24,288 nucleotides of DNA. Source: JABMNX01 sp964625905 (lineage in GTDB: Bacteria; Patescibacteriota; Minisyncoccia; Phycocordibacterales; JABMNX01). The notes beneath the pieces were generated by a model. That model ran no database searches and was not told the origin of the DNA. It worked only from the letters and a program-made list of their open reading frames with translations. Position numbers and translations under genes: made by a program. Of the stretch, positions 15,149 to 22,984 are shown piece by piece (positions within the stretch are counted from its first letter, which is position 1; each line of letters opens with the position of its first letter). The stretch spans positions 1-24,288 of the forward strand of contig CAZVBS010000008.1 of NCBI GenBank assembly GCA_964625905.1, read 5' to 3'.

Positions 15149-15177
15149 TTCACACGTTTTAGTATTATTATTATAAA
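15149..15177 (+). promoter_or_regulatory. Promoter of the major pilin gene
   Basis: TTCACA at 15149-15154 and TATAAA at 15172-15177 are separated by 17 nt; the -10 ends 8 nt before the pilin ATG at 15186, again giving a leaderless or near-leaderless message. A further TATAAT lies at 15113. A dedicated promoter fits the high pilin demand. Confidence 0.6.
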
Positions 15178-15185
15178 ATTTATAT

Positions 15186-15632
15186 ATGTATTATAAAAAA
15201 CAAGAAGGTTTTACTTTAATCGAGCTTTTGGTTGTGATTGCAATCATCGGTATTTTGTCATCTGTAGTACTTGCATCATTAAACAGTGCAAGACAGAAAT
15301 CTAGAGATGCTAGACGTATTTCTGATGTTAAGCAGATACAGTTAGCGCTTGAATTATATTTTGACTCAAATGCAAATTACCCAACTTCAACAGCTGCACT
15401 TACTCCAACATATATCGCTACAAACCCAATCGACCCACAATCTAAAGCAATTTACTCATATGCAGCGCTTGGTTCAGGAAGTACATGTTCAAGTTATCAT
15501 CTTGGTGCAACACTTGAAGGTACTACTCATACAGCGCTTGATTCAGATATAGATGCGTCCACAGGAACTGTTTGTACTAATGGTGGTACTGATTTTGCGG
15601 GAACCGACCCTATCTACGACGTAAAGCCTTAA
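15186..15632 (+). CDS. pilA: Type IV major pilin (prepilin)
   Basis: 148-residue prepilin with a short basic leader MYYKKQEG, cleaved by PilD between Gly8 and Phe9, then the class III motif FTLIELLVVIAIIGILSSVVLASL with Glu at mature position 5, and the usual SARQKSRDARRISDVKQIQLALELYF start of the globular domain. Two cysteines (in STCSSYH and TVCTNG) near the C-terminus could form the D-region disulfide. The globular part is small and rich in Thr, Ala and Ser. Its own promoter and strong terminator make it an independent unit between the pilC and pilD genes, which supports its being the main structural subunit rather than a minor pilin. Confidence 0.93.
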   Translation: MYYKKQEGFTLIELLVVIAIIGILSSVVLASLNSARQKSRDARRISDVKQIQLALELYFDSNANYPTSTAALTPTYIATNPIDPQSKAIYSYAALGSGSTCSSYHLGATLEGTTHTALDSDIDASTGTVCTNGGTDFAGTDPIYDVKP

Positions 15633-15702
15633 GTAAGCTTTAACTAAACTATTACTACACTTATTCTTAAGTCTTTGAGTAAGAACTAATGTGAAATAGG
15701 TT

Positions 15703-15734
15703 AAAAAACAAACTCCATACGGAGTTTGTTTTTT
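15703..15734. terminator. Intrinsic terminator after the pilin gene
   Basis: Arms 15703-15716 and 15721-15734 are perfect 14-bp complements (AAAAAACAAACTCC and GGAGTTTGTTTTTT) around ATAC, with a T-run on the plus strand and a mirror T-run on the minus strand. Confidence 0.9.
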
Positions 15735-15764
15735 TAGTTAACATTAAGAAGTACTATTATGGGG

Positions 15765-15770
15765 TATAAT
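15765..15770 (+). promoter_or_regulatory. -10 box TATAAT before pilD
   Basis: Consensus TATAAT 6 nt upstream of ATG 15777. It lies inside the reading frame that would begin at ATG 15759, arguing that 15777 is the true start. -35 candidates (TTAACA at 15738, TTAAGA at 15744) have poor spacing. Confidence 0.5.
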
Positions 15771-15776
15771 AGTGTA

Positions 15777-16628
15777 ATGGAAGCAAGTTTAGAAATAATG
15801 ATAGCAGTCTTCTTTTTTATATTTGGAACACTTATAGGTAGTTTTTTGAATGTTGTTATATTAAGACACAATACAGGTAAAGATATGTCAGGCAGGTCTA
15901 GTTGCCAGTCTTGTGGTAGCACTCTCTCTCCTCTTGAACTTATACCAGTATTATCTTTTTTGATTCAGAAAGGTGTATGCAGGGTGTGTAAAAGCAAGGT
16001 GTCTATTCAGTACCCACTTGTAGAGATTGTAACTGGATTGATGTTTTTATTAGTGTTTTTTACGTATACATCTGTATTAGATACAATTATAAGTTTTATA
16101 GTTATTTCTCTATTAGTGGTTATTGTAGTGTATGACTTAAGACATGGAATAATTCCAAACAAATTTGTATTTGGATTTATTGCAGTGTCTATATTTACAT
16201 TGTTTTTTGATACTAATAATCTGTCTCTTGTATTACCAAATGTATTAGAGGTGATGGCGGGCCCTGTTTTAGCTGTACCAATATGGTTTTTATGGAGAGT
16301 ATCTAATGGAAGATGGATTGGTTTAGGAGATGCAAAACTCTTCCTTGGGATTGGGTGGTTACTTGGTATGTCGGCAGGAATTACAGCATTTGCATTATCT
16401 TTTTGGATTGGTGCTACTGTGAGTCTACTACTTATGTTTACATGGAAGATTATGAGTACTAAAGCTTCACTTCTCTATTTCTTTAGCTCTGCGCAGTTAA
16501 TAAAAAAATTGAATTTAAGGTTTAAAGATATTACAATTAAGACTGAGATACCTTTTGCGCCGTTTATGATACTTAGTTTTTTTATAGTGTATTTTTTTGG
16601 AATAAATCTTATTTCAATCATTAATTAG
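15777..16628 (+). CDS. pilD: Prepilin peptidase / N-methyltransferase PilD
   Basis: Polytopic membrane aspartic peptidase (A24 family) that cleaves the Gly|Phe bond of prepilins and methylates the new N-terminus. 283 residues from ATG 15777. FGTLIGSFLNVVILR at 16-30 is the conserved start; the cytoplasmic domain keeps both CxxC pairs (Cys43/Cys46, Cys68/Cys71); catalytic aspartates are Asp120 in VVYDLRHGIIPN and Asp185 in GLGDAK. Unlike PilB, LigA and ComF in this window, its zinc-type cysteines are complete. ATG 15759 would add six residues but contains the -10 box. It heads a run of four pseudopilin genes. Confidence 0.95.
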   Translation: MEASLEIMIAVFFFIFGTLIGSFLNVVILRHNTGKDMSGRSSCQSCGSTLSPLELIPVLSFLIQKGVCRVCKSKVSIQYPLVEIVTGLMFLLVFFTYTSVLDTIISFIVISLLVVIVVYDLRHGIIPNKFVFGFIAVSIFTLFFDTNNLSLVLPNVLEVMAGPVLAVPIWFLWRVSNGRWIGLGDAKLFLGIGWLLGMSAGITAFALSFWIGATVSLLLMFTWKIMSTKASLLYFFSSAQLIKKLNLRFKDITIKTEIPFAPFMILSFFIVYFFGINLISIIN

Positions 16629-16652
16629 AAGATAGAGAATAGAACATACACA

Positions 16653-17294
16653 ATGAACATATTTCAAAAAAGAACAATAAACAATAAACCACTCTCTATT
16701 CTCAATCCTCGAAGTTCTAATCTAGGTTTTTCCTTGATAGAGCTCGTGGTATCCACTAGTATTTTATTAGTAATAACTACAGCGGTATTAGTTAATCACG
16801 CAGCTTTTGGCGGAAATGTATTACTTGGAGCATTAGCATATGATGTTGGGCTTTCAGTTAGACAGGCTCAGGTATTTGGTCTTAGTGTCCGAGAGTTTAA
16901 TACTGGTAGTGGCACGTTTGATATTGGATATGGGGTACATTTCGATGTTAATGATAGTAAAAGCTATCGTATTTTCGCAGATATAGATAAAAATAAAATA
17001 TTTAACAATGGCGATGGCACAGAAGATGTATTTTTCATTGGACAAGGTTTTTCAATCGCTCGAACGTGTGTTACTAACACTGCTTTTGTTGAAATATGTA
17101 GTGATACTGAAGATGTTTCAACACTAGACATAGTATTTATTCGTCCAGATCCAGATGCTTTTATACGTATAAATGGAGATACGGTAACTATGTATCAGAG
17201 GGCGCGTATAGTTATACAATCACCAAATGGGAATGAACGGGAGGTAATAGTAGAATCAACTGGTCAGATCTCTATTTCACAAACACAGATATAA
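16653..17294 (+). CDS. GspH/FimT-like pseudopilin
   Basis: 213 residues. A long leader of about 25 residues ends in Gly before FSLIELVVSTSILLVITTAVLV, a class III prepilin motif with Glu at position 5. The rest is a beta-rich domain with YDVGLSVRQAQVFGLSVREF (the GspH/FimT-like first helix end), GYGVHFD, and a strand-rich C-terminus ending VIVESTGQISI. Two cysteines (RTCVTN and EICSDT) may pair. Minor pilins of this type form the tip-priming complex. It begins 24 nt after pilD and is probably co-transcribed with the next three pseudopilin genes. Confidence 0.85.
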   Translation: MNIFQKRTINNKPLSILNPRSSNLGFSLIELVVSTSILLVITTAVLVNHAAFGGNVLLGALAYDVGLSVRQAQVFGLSVREFNTGSGTFDIGYGVHFDVNDSKSYRIFADIDKNKIFNNGDGTEDVFFIGQGFSIARTCVTNTAFVEICSDTEDVSTLDIVFIRPDPDAFIRINGDTVTMYQRARIVIQSPNGNEREVIVESTGQISISQTQI

Positions 17295-17325
17295 GTAATA
17301 AGAAAGAAGGTATTAAGTAGTAAGT

Positions 17326-17934
17326 ATGAAAATGAAAAAAAAGAAACTATCAACTAAAAACTACCAACTAAAAACTACCAAAGGTTTCTCTCTTGTTGAA
17401 ATAATGGTTTCTGTGACCCTTTTCTCTGTTGTGATGACTATTAGTGTAGGGTCTCTACTTTCGCTTATTGATGCAAACAGAAAAGCTCAAGCGCTTAACT
17501 CTGTAATAAATAACCTTAACTTTGCACTGGAAAATATGTCTAGAAATATTAGAGTAGGAAATACTTATCATTGCAGTACTTCATCTTCTGTTCCTGTTGA
17601 TCTAGACACAACAAAAGATTGTTCAAGTGGTGGAATACTTTTTGCGTTTGAAGGGACTGGAGGTGATATGTCAGATTCAATGGATCAGATCGTGTTTAGG
17701 TTCATAAATAATCGTATCGAAAAATCTATAGACGGAGGAGTAACATTTATTGCAATAACAGCATCGGAAGTTACTATAGATGATATGAAGTTTTATGTTG
17801 CAGGGACTACACGAGGTGATTTATTTCAACCACGTGTTGTTATGACAATACAGGGAACCGCAGGAGTTAATGTCAAGTCAAAGACAAACTTTAATTTACA
17901 AACAACTGTAACTCAGCGTGTTTTAGACCTATAA
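17326..17934 (+). CDS. PilW/PulJ-like pseudopilin
   Basis: 202 residues. Lys-rich leader ending TTKG, then FSLVEIMVSVTLFSVVMTISVGSLLSLI with Glu5, and NSVINNLNFALENMSRNIRVGNTYHC, which matches the PilW/GspJ style (long N-terminal helix followed by an N-M-S-R-x-I-R segment). Beta domain with two cysteines (YHCSTS and KDCSSG). The leader codons contain a perfect 14-bp tandem duplication (CAACTAAAAACTAC at 17351 and 17365), which is not a multiple of three and so behaves like non-coding repeat DNA absorbed into the leader. Positioned second of four minor pilin genes. Confidence 0.83.
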   Translation: MKMKKKKLSTKNYQLKTTKGFSLVEIMVSVTLFSVVMTISVGSLLSLIDANRKAQALNSVINNLNFALENMSRNIRVGNTYHCSTSSSVPVDLDTTKDCSSGGILFAFEGTGGDMSDSMDQIVFRFINNRIEKSIDGGVTFIAITASEVTIDDMKFYVAGTTRGDLFQPRVVMTIQGTAGVNVKSKTNFNLQTTVTQRVLDL

Positions 17935-17953
17935 GTAGAAAATAAAAATAACC

Positions 17954-18496
17954 ATGAATGGAAAATTAAAAGACAACCTAAAACCTAGAACTTATAAGTT
18001 AAAACCTAAAAAAGGGTTCACACTTGTTGAGACTCTTATTGCTATTTCTATTCTATTACTTTCTATAAGTGCTCCACTTACTATTGCTTCTAAAGGACTC
18101 TCTAGCTCGTATTTCGCACGTGATCAAATAGTTGCATTTTATTTAGCACAAGATGCAGTAGAGTATGTTAGGAATACTCGTGATAATAATTTCCTTGCAG
18201 GTTTAGATTGGTTGAATGGATTACCTGACACGGAAGGAAAATTGTTTACCGTAGATACAACTGATGGCACTATGGCATTGTGTCCTCTGGAGAATTGTGT
18301 AGCGTTAGATTTCAATGATTCAACTGGTCTTTATAGTCACGATGATTTAGGTGGAAGTGAAAGTATTTATACAAGATCTATTTCTGTACAGAAAATTAAC
18401 ATTAACGAAGTAATTGTTTCAGTAGAAGTTTCTTGGGTAACAGGCACACGTAGCCGTTCATTTAGTATAAGTGAGAATATTTTAAATTGGCAATAA
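17954..18496 (+). CDS. PilV/GspI-like pseudopilin
   Basis: 180 residues. Basic leader of about 22 residues, then FTLVETLIAISILLLSISAPLTIASKGL with Glu5, followed by QIVAFYLAQDAVEYVRNTRDNNFLAG. The A-x-x-L-A-Q-x-A-x-E-x-V-R pattern is typical of PilV/GspI. Cysteines in MALCPLENCVAL. The gene overlaps nothing, lying 19 nt after the PilW-like gene. The leader contains AACCTAAAAC (17975-17984), a 10-mer shared with the intergenic repeat before pilB. Confidence 0.83.
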   Translation: MNGKLKDNLKPRTYKLKPKKGFTLVETLIAISILLLSISAPLTIASKGLSSSYFARDQIVAFYLAQDAVEYVRNTRDNNFLAGLDWLNGLPDTEGKLFTVDTTDGTMALCPLENCVALDFNDSTGLYSHDDLGGSESIYTRSISVQKININEVIVSVEVSWVTGTRSRSFSISENILNWQ

Positions 18497-18521
18497 ATTA
18501 GCTTACAGGTTTTAGAAAAAA

Positions 18522-19094
18522 ATGAAAACAAAAATCAAAATAAAAAAAATATGCTCCCTGTTTGCCCAAGAGCGAAGCGATTGGTTTGCAAACAGCAGTG
18601 CAGAGAGGTCTTCAGACCGAGTTGTGAAACAACTAACAAACAACAGCTATAAACTAAGGACAGAAAAAGGTTTCACACTCTTGATAGCTGTTTTAATATC
18701 AGGAGTATTACTTGCGATAGGTTTGGCTATTTTTAATATTACAATAAAAGAAATACTGTTATCTTCTTCTGGGCGTGATTCACAGTTTGCATTTTATGCA
18801 GCTGATTCTGGTATAGAATGCGCACTTTATTGGGATCAAAAAGAAGTTGGATTTGCTACTTCAACCACTAGTACAATAAGTTGTAATGATACGAGTATTT
18901 TAGATGTAGGAGGTGTAGGATACGACACTCCTATGGTATTCCAGTTCGAAGTAGGTGGTTTTTGCTCGGTTGTTTCAGTAATAAAAAGCGAAACACATCC
19001 ACGTACAAAAATAGAGTCAAAAGGGTATAATACGACATGTGACAATGTTGTTAATCCACGCCGTATTGAGCGCGCCATCAGGGTGACGTATTAA
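18522..19094 (+). CDS. PilX/GspK-like pseudopilin, start uncertain
   Basis: 190 residues from ATG 18522, or 156 from GTG 18624. Prepilin motif EKG-FTLLIAVLISGVLLAIGLAIFN; mature position 5 is Ile rather than Glu, as is typical for PilX/GspK-like tip subunits. This is followed by the PilX-style phrase FAFYAADSGIECALYW and a beta domain with several cysteines. With the upstream ATG the leader would be about 50 residues and would consist largely of a dispersed two-hairpin repeat (18553-18625) read as protein; starting at GTG 18624 gives a leader of about 16 residues, similar to its neighbours, and leaves the repeat outside the gene. I favour the GTG slightly but report the longer frame. Last of the pseudopilin run; ligA follows after 17 nt. 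Confidence 0.82.
   Translation: MKTKIKIKKICSLFAQERSDWFANSSAERSSDRVVKQLTNNSYKLRTEKGFTLLIAVLISGVLLAIGLAIFNITIKEILLSSSGRDSQFAFYAADSGIECALYWDQKEVGFATSTTSTISCNDTSILDVGGVGYDTPMVFQFEVGGFCSVVSVIKSETHPRTKIESKGYNTTCDNVVNPRRIERAIRVTY
18553..18625 (+). repeat. Dispersed two-hairpin repeat, copy B (in pseudopilin leader or just upstream)
   Basis: Starts GCTCC-C-TGTTT like copy A. It contains the inverted repeat CTGTTTGC...GCAAACAG (8-bp arms) and then GGTCT-TC-AGACC (5-bp perfect arms). The last 37 nt match copy A at 31 positions. It is open in the pseudopilin frame. Confidence 0.65.
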
Positions 19095-19111
19095 TACAAG
19101 TCTCTAAATAA

Positions 19112-21124
19112 ATGATACCAATAAATACTAAGAAAAAGATCACAGCGCTTCGTGATGAGATAATTCGCCATCAAGATCTGTATCATAGTAAAGATAATCC
19201 TGAGATATCTGATGAAGCGTACGATTCTTTGGTACGCGAATTAATAGAGCTTGAAGAAAAATATCCAGAAATAAAAAGAGGTAGCCCAGTAGATAAAATT
19301 GGTGGAGATGTAATAAAATCGTTTAATAAGGTAACTCACAAAGTACGTCAATGGTCTTTTGATAATGTTTTTTCAGAAAAGGAGTTACACGAATGGGAGA
19401 AGCGAATTAAAAGGTTTTTAGAAAAAGAAATCACACTTAATGAAAATATTACATATAGTGCTGAACATAAAATAGATGGACTTAAAGTAATACTCGAATA
19501 CAAAAAAGGCAAATTTGTTTGCGGAGCTACTCGTGGTGACGGTGTTATAGGAGAAGACGTAACACATAATTTAAAAATGATACAAAGTATTCCATTAACA
19601 CTAAGTAAGCCTGTAAATATGATTGCAGTTGGTGAAGCATGGATATCGCACAAAGAGTTTGAAAAGATAAACAAAGAACGACTTAAGTCAGGAGAGCAAC
19701 TTTTTGCAAATGCACGTAATGTTGCAGCTGGGTCATTAAGACAACTCGATTCAAAAGTTGTTGCTAAACGTAAACTAGATACTTTTTTCTACGATATAGA
19801 TTTTATTGAAGGAGATATAGAAAAACCGAAAACTCAGATTGAAGAGCTTGAGTTACTTAAAGAGTTAGGGTTTAAAGTGAATCCTAATCATAAAGAATGT
19901 AAAAGTATTGAAGACGTTATTGCGTATTACAAAAAATGGATTAATAAAAAAGAATCATTACTTTATGAAGTTGATGGTGTAGCTCTTAAAGTAAACGATA
20001 TTAATTTACAAAAAACTCTTGGATATACTGCTAAGTCACCTCGTTTTAGTGTAGCTTTTAAGTTCCCAGCACAACAAGTAACAACAGTTGTAGAAGATAT
20101 AGTGCTTCAGGTAGGTAGAACTGGTGTTTTAACGCCCGTAGCGCACCTAAAGCCTGTACAGGTAGCAGGTTCTACTGTATCTAGAGCAACACTTCATAAT
20201 GAGGATGAAATAAAACGTCTAGATGTACGTATAGGTGATTCGGTTATTATTCAGAAAGCTGGTGATGTTATACCAGACATTGTTTCAGTTTTAATAGCAT
20301 TACGCACAGGGAAAGAAAAAAAGTTCATCTTCCCAACACATATCTCTTCATGTGGAGGTGATGGACGTATTGAGAGAGTGTCTGGACAGTCTGCATACAG
20401 GTGTGTAGATAGAAACTCACTCGAGTTACAAAAACAAAAATTCTATTACTTTGTATCCAAGAAAGCTTTTAATATTGAAGGACTTGGTCCTCAGATTATA
20501 GATAGACTTTTAAATGAAGGGCTTGTTACTTCTTATGACGATATATTCACTCTTAAAGAGGGTGATATAAGTTCATTAGAAGGATTTGAAGAAACATCTG
20601 CAAATAATCTTATAAATGCAATTAAGAAAGCTAAAAAGGTTTCTTTAGCACGTTTTCTTATATCACTCTCAATTGATCAGGTTGGGGAAGAGACAGCTAA
20701 TGATTTATCTGAACATTTTTCGACTCTTTCTAATATTCAAAAAGCCTCAGTAGAAGAGTTGGAAAGTATCTCTGGGGTTGGGGTAATTGTAGCAGAATCC
20801 ATTTATAGATGGTTTAAAAACGATGAGAATAAAGATTTGTTAAAAAAATTACGCACTCACATAAACCTCTTAGGAGGGATTAGGAAAAACAGTTTTAAAT
20901 TAAGTGGAAAGTCATTTGTATTAACAGGCTCTCTTCAAGAGCTAGCACGAGATGAAGCAAAAGAAAAAATACGTTCACACGGCGGTTCTGTTACAAGTTC
21001 TGTGTCAAAAAATACAGATTATATAGTTGTGGGTGAGGACCCAGGAACAAAATACAATAAAGCAAAAGAATTAGGAGTGAAGATAATAACGGAGAAAGAT
21101 TTTATTGCACTAATTGGCTCTTAA
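19112..21124 (+). CDS. ligA: NAD-dependent DNA ligase
   Basis: 670 residues, the usual length. Domain order: Ia (YHSKDNPEISDEAYDSLVRELIELE), adenylation domain with the nucleophile Lys120 in KIDG, GATRGDGVIGEDVTHN, OB fold with LQVGRTGVLTPVAHLKPV, zinc-finger region, helix-hairpin-helix repeats (NIEGLGPQIIDRL, SISGVGVIVAESI) and a C-terminal BRCT domain (KSFVLTGSL...DYIVVGEDPGTK). The zinc finger is degenerate: aligned to E. coli Cys408, 411, 426 and 432, the first is Ile and the last Ser, and only the middle two cysteines remain (SSCGG, YRCVD). LigA seals nicks in replication and repair. It may be transcribed with the upstream pseudopilins or from an unseen promoter. Confidence 0.97.
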   Translation: MIPINTKKKITALRDEIIRHQDLYHSKDNPEISDEAYDSLVRELIELEEKYPEIKRGSPVDKIGGDVIKSFNKVTHKVRQWSFDNVFSEKELHEWEKRIKRFLEKEITLNENITYSAEHKIDGLKVILEYKKGKFVCGATRGDGVIGEDVTHNLKMIQSIPLTLSKPVNMIAVGEAWISHKEFEKINKERLKSGEQLFANARNVAAGSLRQLDSKVVAKRKLDTFFYDIDFIEGDIEKPKTQIEELELLKELGFKVNPNHKECKSIEDVIAYYKKWINKKESLLYEVDGVALKVNDINLQKTLGYTAKSPRFSVAFKFPAQQVTTVVEDIVLQVGRTGVLTPVAHLKPVQVAGSTVSRATLHNEDEIKRLDVRIGDSVIIQKAGDVIPDIVSVLIALRTGKEKKFIFPTHISSCGGDGRIERVSGQSAYRCVDRNSLELQKQKFYYFVSKKAFNIEGLGPQIIDRLLNEGLVTSYDDIFTLKEGDISSLEGFEETSANNLINAIKKAKKVSLARFLISLSIDQVGEETANDLSEHFSTLSNIQKASVEELESISGVGVIVAESIYRWFKNDENKDLLKKLRTHINLLGGIRKNSFKLSGKSFVLTGSLQELARDEAKEKIRSHGGSVTSSVSKNTDYIVVGEDPGTKYNKAKELGVKIITEKDFIALIGS

Positions 21125-21125
21125 C

Positions 21126-21142
21126 TGTATGCTTTGCATACA
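21126..21142. other. Short hairpin between ligA and gatC
   Basis: TGTATGC-TTT-GCATACA, 7-bp perfect stem with a 3-nt loop, without a clear T-tract. It resembles in form the GC-TTA-GC hairpins elsewhere in the window. Weak terminator or RNA-stability element. Confidence 0.4.
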
Positions 21143-21159
21143 CTAAATAAGGTTTATTT

Positions 21160-21447
21160 ATGAAAAACGAAACTAATATTGAAAAACTTGCCAAATTAAG
21201 TCGTATCTCTGTATCAGAAGAAGAGCAGAAAGAGTTAAAAGACGATATAAACTCTATACTTTCTTATATCGAACAGATTCAAGATATTTCATCTGAAATG
21301 AGTCTTAAAATGCCAGAACATCATAATATTATGCGTGATGATATAGAACCTCATGAAGCTGGTGAGTACACTAAAGATTTATTAAACGAAGCTCCTTTTG
21401 TTGAAGATGATTATCTGCAAGTAAAAAAGATAATAAATCAAGATTAA
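21160..21447 (+). CDS. gatC: Asp/Glu-tRNA amidotransferase subunit C
   Basis: 95 residues, typical GatC: an N-terminal helix with IEKLAKLSRISVSEEEQKEL, then DDINSILSYIEQIQDI and the loop LKMPEHHNIMRDDIEPHE leading to a C-terminal LLNEAPFVEDDYLQVKKII. GatC stabilises the GatA-GatB contact in the amidotransferase that turns Glu-tRNA(Gln) or Asp-tRNA(Asn) into the correct aminoacyl-tRNA. Starts 35 nt after ligA; gatA follows after 8 nt. gatB is not in the window. Confidence 0.95.
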   Translation: MKNETNIEKLAKLSRISVSEEEQKELKDDINSILSYIEQIQDISSEMSLKMPEHHNIMRDDIEPHEAGEYTKDLLNEAPFVEDDYLQVKKIINQD

Positions 21448-21455
21448 GTAATATT

Positions 21456-22880
21456 ATGAATATAGAAAATCTTACAATTACACAAGCACGCGCTGACCTT
21501 GATGAACGTAAATACTCTGCAGTAGAGCTAGCAGAAGCTTATCTTTCTAATATTGAGAAAAATAAAGATCTCAATATGTTTCTTGAAGTGTTTGAAGATG
21601 TTAAAGAACAAGCAAAAGTGGCAGATGAAATTATATCTAAGGGTGTAAAAGGGGAACGGCAGAAAAGTTTGTGTGGAATACCTTTGTGTACCAAAGACAA
21701 CATTCTTATTCATGGAAGAAGGATGAGTGCTGGGTCAAAAATTCTTGAAGAATATAAAGCAACATACGATGCAACAGTTGTTAAAAAGATGAAAGACTCT
21801 GGTGCAGTATTTCTAGGACGTACAAATATGGATGAGTTTGCTATGGGTTCATCAACTGAGAATTCTGCATTTGGTGTGGTTAAGAATCCTCATGATAAAG
21901 AAAGAGTGTCTGGCGGATCATCTGGTGGTTCAGCTGCATCAGTAGCATCTGATAGCGCACTTGCTTCGCTTGGTTCAGATACTGGTGGTTCAATTAGACA
22001 ACCTGCTGGTTTTTGTGGAGTGGTTGGACTTAAACCAACATATGGAACTATTTCAAGATATGGACTTTCTGCTCTCGGATCTTCTCTTGACCAGATTGGA
22101 CCATTTACTAAAACGGTAGCGGATGCAGAGATTGTATTTGATGTAATTAAAGGTAACGATGTTCTTGATAGCACTTCTCTAAAGGACGATGTATATATAA
22201 AAGATAGTAAAAAACCAAAACGTATAGGTGTCGCTAGAGAATTGTTTAAAGAGGGAGTAGATAAAGATATACTTCTAAACTTTGAGGAGTCACTTAAGAT
22301 TCTTGAAAGTAGTGGATATGAGATAGTGGATATAGAGCTACCGTATGCAAAATACGCACTTGCAGTGTATTACATTATTATGCCTGCAGAGGCTTCAACA
22401 AATCTTACAAGGTATGATGGTGTGCGATATGGGCTACATGTTGAAGGGGATGATGTCACTGATGAATATATAAAAACAAGAAGCGAAGGGTTTGGTCCTG
22501 AAGTTCGAAGGAGAATTTTGCTCGGTACTCATATCCTTTCGGCTGGATATTATGACGCGTATTATACGAAAGCTCAGACTGCGCGTCAGCTAATAACTAA
22601 TGATTTTAAAGAAGCTTTTAAAACAGTTGATGTTATAGCAACACCAACAAGTCCAACACCTGCATTTAAGATTGGAGAAAAAGAGGATCCTATGTCTATG
22701 TATCTTGCGGATATATTTACAGTAACAGCTAATCTAACAGGAATGCCAGCTCTTTCAGTTCCGTCTGGTTTTGTTTTGAGGGATGGAAAGGAGCTCCCAG
22801 TTGGTTTGCAGTTAACAGCGCCACATATGCACGAAAAAGATTTATTTTGTGTAGGTTGTGATATTGAATCAATTCAATAA
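21456..22880 (+). CDS. gatA: Asp/Glu-tRNA amidotransferase subunit A
   Basis: 474-residue amidase-signature protein that frees ammonia from glutamine for the GatB active site. The Ser-cisSer-Lys triad is visible: Lys80 in LCTKDNI, cis-Ser155 in GGSSGGSA and Ser179 in DTGGSIRQP. Other conserved segments: GRTNMDEFAMGSS at 121-133, GLKPTYG, and a C-terminal PALSVPSGF and LPVGLQL. Length is close to the family norm, ending shortly after HEKDLFCVG. It is translationally adjacent to gatC and is followed immediately by a dispersed hairpin repeat that may end transcription. Confidence 0.96.
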   Translation: MNIENLTITQARADLDERKYSAVELAEAYLSNIEKNKDLNMFLEVFEDVKEQAKVADEIISKGVKGERQKSLCGIPLCTKDNILIHGRRMSAGSKILEEYKATYDATVVKKMKDSGAVFLGRTNMDEFAMGSSTENSAFGVVKNPHDKERVSGGSSGGSAASVASDSALASLGSDTGGSIRQPAGFCGVVGLKPTYGTISRYGLSALGSSLDQIGPFTKTVADAEIVFDVIKGNDVLDSTSLKDDVYIKDSKKPKRIGVARELFKEGVDKDILLNFEESLKILESSGYEIVDIELPYAKYALAVYYIIMPAEASTNLTRYDGVRYGLHVEGDDVTDEYIKTRSEGFGPEVRRRILLGTHILSAGYYDAYYTKAQTARQLITNDFKEAFKTVDVIATPTSPTPAFKIGEKEDPMSMYLADIFTVTANLTGMPALSVPSGFVLRDGKELPVGLQLTAPHMHEKDLFCVGCDIESIQ

Positions 22881-22883
22881 CTA

Positions 22884-22918
22884 TTCAAATGTTCGAAGCT
22901 TAGCTTCGAACATTTGAA
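22884..22918. repeat. Dispersed hairpin repeat, copy 2, after gatA
   Basis: Perfect 16-bp arms (22884-22899 and 22903-22918) around TTA. 21 bases (22895-22915) are identical to 6593-6613. No T-run follows directly, so a terminator role is possible but the shared sequence suggests a repeat family. Confidence 0.75.
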
Positions 22919-22944
22919 CGAATTTTCCGCTTCTCATTCTCCAT

Positions 22945-22967
22945 TTGCTACTGCCACACAGTAGCAA
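22945..22967. promoter_or_regulatory. Operator-like inverted repeat upstream of the HEPN-like gene
   Basis: TTGCTACTG-CCACA-CAGTAGCAA, perfect 9-bp arms. Its right arm covers the place where the -35 box of the TATAAT at 22985 would be, a position suited to a repressor site. Confidence 0.4.
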
Positions 22968-22984
22968 CAAAACGGGAGTGGGAG

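Noticed and set aside
15759..15776. Upstream ATG start for pilD
   Set aside because: The frame between 15759 and 15777 contains the consensus TATAAT box, and the family's conserved N-terminus fits the later ATG.
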